Shown in pieces: positions 1 through 6,256 of a DNA stretch of 16,027 nt (position 1 is its first letter; each line of letters opens with the position of its first letter). The stretch is from an uncultured Erwinia sp. (lineage in GTDB: Bacteria; Pseudomonadota; Gammaproteobacteria; Enterobacterales; Enterobacteriaceae): positions 1 to 16,027 of the forward strand of contig CAMIKG010000088.1 in assembly GCA_946221915.1 (NCBI GenBank), given 5' to 3'. A program made the translations under genes and the position numbers. The notes below the pieces were generated by a model. That model had not been told where the DNA came from. It ran no database searches and saw only the letters and a list, made by a program, of their open reading frames with translations.

Positions 1-71
1 AATATTTTTCCAGCATCGTTAATTAACTGCTGTTGGCGCGATAATAATGTCGCTGTGCGATCTGACAAACA

Positions 72-85
72 TTGATCTAAAACAG
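72..85. promoter_or_regulatory. Candidate FNR-type half-palindrome upstream of the fumarate reductase gene
   Basis: TTGATCTAAAACAG matches the left FNR half-site (TTGAT) exactly, and the right half (ATCAA) at three of five positions. Its centre is about 165 bp before the fumarate reductase start, leaving room for a promoter between. FNR control would suit a gene used in fumarate reduction, but one perfect half-site can arise by chance. I found no convincing -35/-10 pair at the class II distance. Confidence 0.3.
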
Positions 86-88
86 TTT

Positions 89-124
89 CACCCGCTATTT
101 CTTACACGGCGCAAAAAGCGGGTG
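89..124. repeat. Inverted repeat in the leader region of the fumarate reductase gene
   Basis: CACCCGCT (89-96) is repeated inverted as AGCGGGTG (117-124) with a 20-nt spacer. GTTT just outside the left arm and AAAC (127-130) outside the right arm could extend the pairing after a two-base bulge. There is no T-run after it, so it does not look like a terminator. It could be an operator or a structured leader element. The rest of 1-242 is AT-rich with no gene. Confidence 0.3.
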
Positions 125-242
125 GTAAACTTCAGTCATCAAATAAATAGAATTAAAAACCAATAAGCGAATTCCACTCTGCCCCTTTTTTCTGCATAGA
201 ACGGTACAGAATTTTAAGCATCCTAAACATCAGGAAAATTTT

Positions 243-3032
243 ATGGAGTCACCCACTATGAGCGATATTACCGACCGCTTGTTCACCCCTTTTTTGTTGC
301 CTAACGGCGTGGAACTGAAAAACCGCCTGCTGATGGCGCCGATGACCACCTGCACCGGCTTCTATGACGGTACCGTTAATAAAGAGCTGATTGAATATTA
401 CCAGGCGCGAGCGGGCAGCATCGGCACCGTGATTGTCGAGTGCTGCTTTATTGATAACCTCGGTCTGGCCTTCCCGGGCGCGATTGGCATCGATAATGAC
501 GACAAAATTGAAGGCCTGGCGGAAATCGCCCGGGTGATCAAAGAAAAAGGGTCGAAAGCGATCCTGCAGATCTATCACGGCGGCCGTATGGTGGAGGCGA
601 AACTGATCGGCGGCCAGACGCCGGTCGCGCCGAGCGCGCTGGCGGCGCCACGCGACGGTGCTGCCACGCCACGCGCCCTGAGCGCGGCGGAAGTGAGCGG
701 AATGATCGACAAATTCGGTGAGGCGGTACGCCGCGCCATCGAGGCAGGCTTCGACGGCGTGGAGATCCACGGCGCCAACACCTACCTGATCCAGCAGTTC
801 TATTCGCCAAACTCCAACCAGCGTGACGACGAGTGGGGCGGCAGCCGTGACAACCGGGCGAAGTTCCCGCTGGCCGTGCTGGAGATCACCCATCAGATGG
901 TGCAGCAGTACGCCGATGCTTCCTTTATTATCGGCTACCGTTTTTCACCGGAAGAGATGGAAGAGCCGGGTATTCGCTTTGATGACACTATGTACCTGCT
1001 GGAAAAACTGGCGGCGCGCGGTCTGCACTACCTGCACTTCTCCGTCGGCCACACGCTGCGTCCTTCCATTGTCGACACCACCGACCCGACCCCACTGATT
1101 AAGAAATATATCGCCCTGCGCTCAGCGCAACTGGCGCAGATCCCGGTGATGGGCGTGGGCGGCGTGGTAAACCAGTGTGATGCCGAAGTGGCGCTGGATC
1201 ACGGCTATGACCTGATTGCCGTCGGGAAAGCCACTATTGCTTATCCGGACTGGGCTGACCGCATTATGGCGCAGCAGTCGCTGGAGCTGTTTATCGACAG
1301 CAGCAAACGCGAAGCGCTGACCATCCCGCAACCGCTGTGGCGCTTCTCGCTGGTGGAAGCGATGATCCGCGATATGAGCGTCAGCGGTAAATTTATGGCG
1401 GGCGTCTTCCAGGAGCCAGTGGCGGACGAAAACCACCCGCTGCGGGTGAATGTCAGCCTGGCAAGTGATGGCATTAAAGATATCGAACTGGTGGCGGACA
1501 GCCAGCCGGATGCGGCATTCCTCGACAGCTTTGCGGTGATCCGTTCACGTATTCTCGATGCCAACAGCCCGCATGTGGATGCGGTGACCGGCGCGACGAC
1601 CCAGAGCGAAGCGGTGAAAAAAGCGGTGTCGAAAGCGCTGGCAAAATCCAGTAAAGCGGCGCAGCTGGCGGAAGGTGGTGAAGCGAAACCGCAACAGTAT
1701 GATGTGGTGGTCATCGGCACTGGCGGAGCAGGTCTGGCAGCGGCGATTCAGGCCAGCGATGACGGCGCCAGTGTGCTGGTGGTGGAAAAAATGCCGGTGA
1801 TTGGCGGCAACACCATCAAAGCCTCAGCCGGTATGAACGCGGCGGAAACCCGCTTCCAGCGCTTAAAAGGCATCAGCGACAGCAAAGCACTGTTCTACCA
1901 GGAAAGCCTGAAAGGCGGTCAGTACAAAAACAACCCGGTACTGCTGCAGTACTTTGTCGACAATGCGCCGGAAGCGATTGAGTGGCTGGCGGATCGCGGC
2001 ATCGAGCTGAACGATATCACCACTACCGGCGGTATGAGCATTGACCGTACGCACCGTCCGGCGGATGGCTCGGCGGTTGGCGGCTACCTGATTAGCGGCC
2101 TGGTGAAAAACCTGACGCAGCGCGCCATCGACGTGATGCTGGATACTTCCGTCACGGAAATCGTCAGCGAAGGCAAGCGGGTGACGGGTGTGCGGGTGCT
2201 GAACGATGACAACGAAGAGCAACTGATCATCACTAAAGCGGTGGTGGTGGCCACTGGCGGCTTTAGCGCCAACAGTAACATGGTGGTGCAATACCGTCCT
2301 GACCTTGAAGGTTTCGTCACCACCAACCATAAAGGCGCGACCGGCGGTGGTATTTCCCTGCTGCAGCAACTGGGCGCAGATACCGTGGATATGGGGGAAA
2401 TCCAGATCCACCCGACGGTTGAACAAACCACTTCCTACCTGATTTCTGAATCCATTCGCGGCGGCGGGGCGATTCTGGTATCGCAGCAGGGCAGGCGCTT
2501 CCATAACGAAATGGATACCCGCGACAAAGTGTCGGCGGCGATTATTGCCCTGCCGGAGAAATATGCCTACATCCTGTTTGATGAGCAGGTGCGGGCGAAA
2601 AACAAAGCGGTGGAAGAGTATCTGGCGCGCGGTCTGGTGGTGAGTGCTGAGTCACCGAAAGCGCTGGCGGAAAAACTGGATATCGACCTGCATGCGCTGC
2701 TGGCAACGCTGGAAACCTTCAACGTGGCGGTGGAAAAACAGCACGATGAAGCGTTTGGTCGCCGCACGGCGCTGCGTCACCCGCTTAATCAGGGACCGTT
2801 CTACGCCATCCGCATCGCTCCGGGAGTGCACCATACTATGGGTGGGGTGGTGATCAACAGCGAGTCGGCGGTGCTGGACAGCAACAAACAGGTGATTCAC
2901 GGCGCCTGGGCGGCAGGTGAGGTGGTGGGCGGCATCCACGGCGCCAACCGCATCGGCGGTAACGCCGTTGCGGATATCATCATCTTTGGTATCCAGGCCG
3001 GACGAAACGCCGCCGCTTCAGCGCGCGGTTGA
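243..3032 (+). CDS. Soluble NADH:fumarate reductase, OYE-like / FMN_bind / FAD_binding_2 fusion flavoprotein
   Basis: A 929-residue cytoplasmic flavoprotein predicted to pass electrons from NADH through FMN, covalent FMN and FAD to fumarate, giving succinate. Residues 1 to ~370 are Old Yellow Enzyme-like (HGANTYLIQQFYSP near 178). Residues ~385-460 form an FMN_bind domain with the ApbE target motif D446-AVTGA-T452. From ~485 comes a flavocytochrome-c-type FAD domain starting YDVVVIGTGGAG. Against Shewanella Fcc3 numbering, H365, R381, R402, H504 and R544 align with H723, R739, R760, H863 and R903 at identical spacing. The His at position 365 argues for fumarate rather than urocanate. There is no signal peptide and no haem motif, so it is not the periplasmic flavocytochrome. 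The domain plan is that of the K. pneumoniae NADH:fumarate oxidoreductase. AGGAAAA lies 5-7 nt before ATG 243. ATG 258 (MSDITDR), preceded by GGAG, is an equally possible start. Confidence 0.92.
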   Translation: MESPTMSDITDRLFTPFLLPNGVELKNRLLMAPMTTCTGFYDGTVNKELIEYYQARAGSIGTVIVECCFIDNLGLAFPGAIGIDNDDKIEGLAEIARVIKEKGSKAILQIYHGGRMVEAKLIGGQTPVAPSALAAPRDGAATPRALSAAEVSGMIDKFGEAVRRAIEAGFDGVEIHGANTYLIQQFYSPNSNQRDDEWGGSRDNRAKFPLAVLEITHQMVQQYADASFIIGYRFSPEEMEEPGIRFDDTMYLLEKLAARGLHYLHFSVGHTLRPSIVDTTDPTPLIKKYIALRSAQLAQIPVMGVGGVVNQCDAEVALDHGYDLIAVGKATIAYPDWADRIMAQQSLELFIDSSKREALTIPQPLWRFSLVEAMIRDMSVSGKFMAGVFQEPVADENHPLRVNVSLASDGIKDIELVADSQPDAAFLDSFAVIRSRILDANSPHVDAVTGATTQSEAVKKAVSKALAKSSKAAQLAEGGEAKPQQYDVVVIGTGGAGLAAAIQASDDGASVLVVEKMPVIGGNTIKASAGMNAAETRFQRLKGISDSKALFYQESLKGGQYKNNPVLLQYFVDNAPEAIEWLADRGIELNDITTTGGMSIDRTHRPADGSAVGGYLISGLVKNLTQRAIDVMLDTSVTEIVSEGKRVTGVRVLNDDNEEQLIITKAVVVATGGFSANSNMVVQYRPDLEGFVTTNHKGATGGGISLLQQLGADTVDMGEIQIHPTVEQTTSYLISESIRGGGAILVSQQGRRFHNEMDTRDKVSAAIIALPEKYAYILFDEQVRAKNKAVEEYLARGLVVSAESPKALAEKLDIDLHALLATLETFNVAVEKQHDEAFGRRTALRHPLNQGPFYAIRIAPGVHHTMGGVVINSESAVLDSNKQVIHGAWAAGEVVGGIHGANRIGGNAVADIIIFGIQAGRNAAASARG

Positions 3033-3054
3033 TCTATAATCCTGGCAGGCCCGT

Positions 3055-3084
3055 GCCCGTGTGCAGCGGACACGGGCTTTTTTT
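3055..3084 (+). terminator. Intrinsic terminator between the fumarate reductase gene and apbE
   Basis: A perfect 8-bp GC-rich stem, GCCCGTGT (3055-3062) and ACACGGGC (3070-3077), closes a 7-nt loop and is followed at once by seven T residues. It starts 22 bp after the upstream stop and ends 25 bp before the chosen apbE ATG. It should cut readthrough into apbE, giving much fumarate reductase and little flavin transferase. Confidence 0.8.
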
Positions 3085-3109
3085 ATTTCTGATTGCGGAT
3101 ACCCAAGCG

Positions 3110-4075
3110 ATGCCGACCACCGATGCTTACACCTTCACCCGCGTGCTGATGGGCAGTCCCATCTTCCTCAAGCTGTTTGTCGATAATCCGTCACTGGTGG
3201 ATGAGGTTTATGCGCGTATCGCTCAGCTGGAAGACCAGCTGACTGTGAACCGCAGCCACTCTGAAGTCATGGACATCAACCACGCCGCGGGCAAACATGC
3301 GGTGAAGGTCAGCCCGGCGCTGTTCCAGCTTATCAGGCGCGCCACCGAGGTCAGCCTGCTGCCGGACAGCTGCTTTAACCTGACCATCGGACCGCTGGTG
3401 AAACGCTGGAAAATCGGCTTTCAGGGCCACACAGTACCGCCGCAGGCGGAGCTGGACAGGTTACTATCAGTTACCGATCCCCGTCAGCTGGTGCTGGATG
3501 CCAGCGACCACAGCGTCTTTCTGCCGCACGCCGGAATGGAGATCGATCTGGGGGCGATAGCCAAAGGCTACATTGCCGATGTGATTAAAAACCTGCTGTA
3601 CCAGCGCGGGGTCTATCACGCGCTGATTAACCTCGGCGGCAATGTGCAGACGCTGGGACGCCCGCAAAGCGGACCAAACCAGCAGTGGGCGGTCGGGCTG
3701 CAAAAACCCTTTGGCGATAATGGCGAATTAATTGGCATTATCCAGGTGGTAAATAAATCGGTAGTCACCTCGGGCATCTATGAACGTTATTTTGTCGCCA
3801 GTGATAAGCTGTATCACCATATTCTTAATCCGCAAACCGGTTATCCGCTCGATAATGAACTGCTCAGCGTCACCATTATTTCTGATGCGTCGATTGATGG
3901 CGATATTTATACCACGCTGCTGTATGGCATGGGTGTTGAAAAAGGGCGGAAATACCTGGAGGATAATCCGCATATCGAAGCTATCTTTGTCACCCGCGAG
4001 AATAAGGTGATTTTCACCTCCGCTAAACAGTTTACCTTTACGCTGCTGGATAACGATTATCAGCTGGCAGAGTAA
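3110..4075 (+). CDS. apbE: ApbE-family FAD:protein FMN transferase (cytoplasmic)
   Basis: A 321-residue flavin transferase that uses FAD to attach FMN through a phosphoester bond to a Thr/Ser in a D-x-x-[ST]-G-A-[ST] motif. The obvious target is T452 of the fumarate reductase encoded upstream. Family motifs seen are MEIDLGAIAKGYIAD (143-157), LINLGGNV (172-179), YHHILNPQTGYP around 237, and D265/T269, which fit the Mg2+-binding Asp/Thr pair. There is no lipobox or signal peptide, unlike the exported ApbE of Rnf/Nqr systems, which fits a cytoplasmic target. The open frame extends back to a TTG at 3029 overlapping the previous stop, but those 27 codons run through the terminator hairpin. I chose ATG 3110 because the family normally starts about a dozen residues before the MG[ST]P motif. 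No good Shine-Dalgarno is visible, so expression may be low. Confidence 0.9.
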   Translation: MPTTDAYTFTRVLMGSPIFLKLFVDNPSLVDEVYARIAQLEDQLTVNRSHSEVMDINHAAGKHAVKVSPALFQLIRRATEVSLLPDSCFNLTIGPLVKRWKIGFQGHTVPPQAELDRLLSVTDPRQLVLDASDHSVFLPHAGMEIDLGAIAKGYIADVIKNLLYQRGVYHALINLGGNVQTLGRPQSGPNQQWAVGLQKPFGDNGELIGIIQVVNKSVVTSGIYERYFVASDKLYHHILNPQTGYPLDNELLSVTIISDASIDGDIYTTLLYGMGVEKGRKYLEDNPHIEAIFVTRENKVIFTSAKQFTFTLLDNDYQLAE

Positions 4076-4078
4076 ATA

Positions 4079-4129
4079 ACTGATAAAAAACGGGCAAACA
4101 CGTTATGTGCTTGCCCGTTTTTTATCAGT
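4079..4129. terminator. Bidirectional intrinsic terminator between convergent apbE and the transporter
   Basis: A perfect 19-bp inverted repeat (4079-4097 and 4111-4129, left arm ACTGATAAAAAACGGGCAA) encloses a 13-nt loop. Each strand shows an A-run, a GC core (CGGGCAA/TTGCCCG) and then six T residues. It begins 4 bp after the apbE stop and can also end transcription of the leftward transporter gene. Confidence 0.9.
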
Positions 4130-4160
4130 GGTCAGAAAATAATGTAGGGTGCTGACTGCT

Positions 4161-4259
4161 CCTTCCCCCGCAGTGCGGGGGAAGGCTGGGATGGGGGAGC
4201 TGCCAGCTCGGTGCCAGTGGCTCCCCCTCCCTGACCCTCCCCCATTTTATGGGGGAGGG
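4161..4259. repeat. C/G-rich double-hairpin intergenic element (REP/BIME-like)
   Basis: It contains two perfect 11-bp hairpins with 3-nt loops. The first is CCTTCCCCCGC / GCGGGGGAAGG (4161-4171, 4175-4185); the second is CCCTCCCCCAT / ATGGGGGAGGG (4235-4245, 4249-4259). Between them GGGATGGGGGAGC (4188-4200) is nearly complementary to GCTCCCCCTCCC (4220-4231), so the whole block could also fold as one cruciform. Its extreme strand-alternating C/G composition is unlike its neighbours. It sits between convergent gene ends, as REP-type elements often do. I recognise no named family. Confidence 0.6.
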
Positions 4260-4284
4260 GAGCAATGCGCTGAAGCCTGTAGTA

Positions 4285-5739
4285 TCAGGCAAACATCATC
4301 GCCATCCACGGATAACCAATCACAATCATCAGCACCAGGAACAACATGCCGAAGATGGTGCCGAGACGCCAGTAATCAGCGGTCGGCAGATAACCACTGC
4401 CATAGTAGATTGGGCTTGGACCGGTACCGTATGGGGTGATTATGCCCATCACACCCAGCGACGTCACCAGCAGCAGCACAAACACCGTCATATTCAGGCC
4501 CGGAATCGAAGAACCGATAGCCAGCATCGCCGGTAACAGCGCGGTAGTATGCGCAGTGGTGCTGGCGAACAGATAGTGCAGCAGATAAAACGCGACCAGC
4601 AAAGCAATCGTCGCCAGCGTCGGGTCCAGATGGCCTAACAGTGCGCCACCTTCTTTACCCAGCCAGGCGATAAAGCCGACCTGCGACAGACCCGACGCCA
4701 GCGCCACCAGCGTGGCGAACCAGACAAAGGTATTCCAGGCGGGTTTGTTGCCGGTAATATCACTCCAGTCCAGCACACCAGTGAACAGCATCAGCGTCAC
4801 CACCAGCAGCGCCGCCATCGCCGGTTCAATCCACGCCGTGGCGAAAATCCACATCACCAGCGCCAGGCAAACAAAACACAGCAGCAGGATTTCATTACGG
4901 CTCAGTTTGCCCAGTTTCTCCAGTTCACGCTGCGCCCAGCGCGGGACTTCATCATTCACTTTCACCTCCGGCGGATAGAGCCAGTAAGCCAGCAGCGGCA
5001 TCGTGAGAATTAACAGCACACCCAGCGGCAGGAAGGCGATAAACCAGGTGGTCCAGGAGATATCCAGATTAATCGAACTCTTCACCAGCGCCAGCGCTAA
5101 CAGGTTTGGCGCAAGCGCGGAGAGGAACATCGAACTGGTGATACAGGCGGCGGTGATCGCCACCCACATCAGATAAGAACCAATTTTACGCGCGCTGGGG
5201 TCATTCGGTTTGGAACCGTACAGCGGCGGCAGGTTAGAGATAATCGGGTAGATCGTCCCGCCGCTGCGTGCGGTGTTGGACGGCGTAAACGGTGCTAACA
5301 GCAGGTCGGCGAAGGTAATCGCATAACCGAGCGTCAGCGTGCGGCGGCCGAGATACTTCACCAGAATCAGCGCCAGACGGCGGCCGAACTGGGTTTTCTC
5401 ATAACCGGCGGCAAACATAAACGCACCGAAAATCAGCCAGACGGTGGAGTTACTGAAACCGGACACCGCCCACTTAAATGACTGCGACGCCAGCTGGAAC
5501 TTCGGCGCCGCCATCTCTGCCGGGCTGAACAGCACCCACGGCGACAGCAGCGAAATAATCACCACGGCGGCGATACCTATCACCGCGCCAGGCAGCGGTT
5601 CGAGGATCAGGGCCACGATGGCGCCAACGAAGATGGCGAAGAAGTGCCATGCATAAGGCTCCAGGCCATCGGGGGTGGGTATCAGGAACAGTATCAGTGC
5701 TATCGCAACGGATAGCATCAGGGATAGTCCGCGTTTCAT
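4285..5739 (-). CDS. DASS-family C4-dicarboxylate/succinate antiporter (CitT/TtdT-like)
   Basis: A 484-residue, highly hydrophobic inner-membrane protein, close in length to E. coli CitT and TtdT (about 487 residues). The two conserved DASS SNT-type motifs are visible: TPSNTARSGGT around 154-156 and FASTTAHTTALLP around 393-395. They are followed by TPYGTGPSPIYYGSG (435-449), typical of the CitT/TtdT branch. CitT exchanges citrate, and TtdT L-tartrate, for succinate. Next to a fumarate reductase, the likely role here is import of fumarate, malate, tartrate or citrate against succinate export. The start ATG (complement 5737-5739) has AGGAG five nt upstream. The gene converges on apbE and shares its terminator. 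The exact substrate cannot be read from sequence. Confidence 0.88.
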   Translation of the reverse strand: MKRGLSLMLSVAIALILFLIPTPDGLEPYAWHFFAIFVGAIVALILEPLPGAVIGIAAVVIISLLSPWVLFSPAEMAAPKFQLASQSFKWAVSGFSNSTVWLIFGAFMFAAGYEKTQFGRRLALILVKYLGRRTLTLGYAITFADLLLAPFTPSNTARSGGTIYPIISNLPPLYGSKPNDPSARKIGSYLMWVAITAACITSSMFLSALAPNLLALALVKSSINLDISWTTWFIAFLPLGVLLILTMPLLAYWLYPPEVKVNDEVPRWAQRELEKLGKLSRNEILLLCFVCLALVMWIFATAWIEPAMAALLVVTLMLFTGVLDWSDITGNKPAWNTFVWFATLVALASGLSQVGFIAWLGKEGGALLGHLDPTLATIALLVAFYLLHYLFASTTAHTTALLPAMLAIGSSIPGLNMTVFVLLLVTSLGVMGIITPYGTGPSPIYYGSGYLPTADYWRLGTIFGMLFLVLMIVIGYPWMAMMFA

Positions 5740-6026
5740 AAGTACTCCTGGTGGATAATTAAATTCTTTTAACGGAGAAGTGGCGAACGGCGTTATTTTC
5801 GCGCTGAGCAGATCATCATCATTTAATTTGAGTTATATCGGCTGATGACCACTGCACCACTTTTCCTGCACTCTTCTGTTGCTGGTAAATTGAACGTTAT
5901 GCGCCAGCTTGTTGTTAATTTTATGTGAAGGTGAATCTCCAGCGTTTTATGATGCTTAATTAACGCTTCACCCGGTGAAAATTATCTCTGTGTCACTATT
6001 AGACGCCATTTTGTATCAGGCGACGG

Positions 6027-6040
6027 TTGATCTCGATCAA
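6027..6040. promoter_or_regulatory. Consensus FNR box in the divergent intergenic region
   Basis: TTGATCTCGATCAA matches the FNR consensus TTGAT-N4-ATCAA at all ten defined positions. FNR activates genes of fumarate respiration in E. coli when oxygen is absent. Rightward, AATAAT at 6060-6065 could be a -10 box, placing the site near -39, close to a class II position. Leftward it lies about 290 bp before the transporter start. Functional logic favours the transporter, while spacing to a visible -10 favours the hyu side, so direction is unresolved. Confidence 0.6.
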
Positions 6041-6059
6041 GCAACCGCTGAGGTGGCTG

Positions 6060-6065
6060 AATAAT
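6060..6065 (+). promoter_or_regulatory. Possible -10 box for rightward (hyu) transcription
   Basis: AATAAT matches five of six positions of TATAAT and lies 20 bp after the FNR box, where an FNR-dependent -10 would be. No matching -35 hexamer is needed for such promoters, and none is seen. The leader to hyuA would be about 185 nt. Confidence 0.25.
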
Positions 6066-6095
6066 TCTGCGCCGGATCGCATTCTGTTTTCACGC

Positions 6096-6137
6096 AATCG
6101 CATAAAGGTGATCGTTACCGCTTGCCGATATGCGATT
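6096..6137. repeat. Inverted repeat AATCGCATA...TATGCGATT (operator candidate)
   Basis: AATCGCATA (6096-6104) is matched inverted by TATGCGATT (6129-6137), 9 bp perfect with a 24-nt spacer. A third ATCGCAT copy lies at 6076-6082. Repeated copies of one short motif in a promoter region suggest binding of a transcription factor, but I cannot name a family. Confidence 0.35.
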
Positions 6138-6205
6138 TTCTGCAAACCTTAGCCCAATTTGTTATTCGTTCCCGTGCGCCACGCCGGGCACATTACTCTC
6201 CTTTA

Positions 6206-6221
6206 TGACAATTTTTTGTCA
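6206..6221. promoter_or_regulatory. Palindrome TGACAA-TTTT-TTGTCA (operator candidate)
   Basis: Perfect 6-bp arms with a 4-bp spacer, ending 35 bp before the hyuA start. The size and symmetry suit a dimeric repressor such as a GntR-type protein, but no such gene is in view. Confidence 0.35.
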
Positions 6222-6224
6222 CTT

Positions 6225-6238
6225 ATGCGCTTGCGCAT
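6225..6238. promoter_or_regulatory. Palindrome ATGCGC-TT-GCGCAT just before hyuA
   Basis: Perfect 6-bp arms around TT, ending 7 nt before the hyuA ribosome binding site (AGGAG, 6246-6250). In DNA it could be an operator. In RNA a 2-nt loop is too tight for the full stem, so a smaller hairpin near the ribosome site is possible. It may relate to the TGCGAT motif copies upstream. Confidence 0.3.
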
Positions 6239-6256
6239 TTTCATCAGGAGAAAGGT

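Larger units (their letters stand above)
5740..6256. other. Divergent intergenic region between the transporter gene and hyuA
   Basis: These 517 bp hold the promoters for the leftward transporter and the rightward hydantoinase operon. No protein-coding gene is supported. Besides the sites listed separately there is a TTCACCCGGTGAA palindrome (5967-5979) with a further GGTGAA at 5930-5935, and ATCGCAT direct copies at 6076-6082 and 6097-6103. I saw no sigma-54 (-24/-12) element. No regulator is encoded nearby, so any local transcription factor acts from elsewhere. Confidence 0.7.

Noticed and set aside
50..72. CRP site upstream of the fumarate reductase gene (TGTGCGATCTGACAAA)
   Set aside because: The left half is four of five, but the right half matches poorly at the required spacing.
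249..2939. Antisense genes within the fumarate reductase gene
   Set aside because: They mirror the codon pattern of a clearly conserved long gene on the other strand and show Arg/His/Gln-rich, domain-free translations.
243..3032. Urocanate reductase
   Set aside because: The position equivalent to Fcc3 H365 is His (H723) as in fumarate reductases, and the protein has an NADH-type OYE domain and no signal peptide. A related substrate is still possible.
5740..6256. Sigma-54 promoter for nitrogen control of the hyu operon
   Set aside because: No pair with GG and GC at -24/-12 spacing and the flanking consensus could be found.
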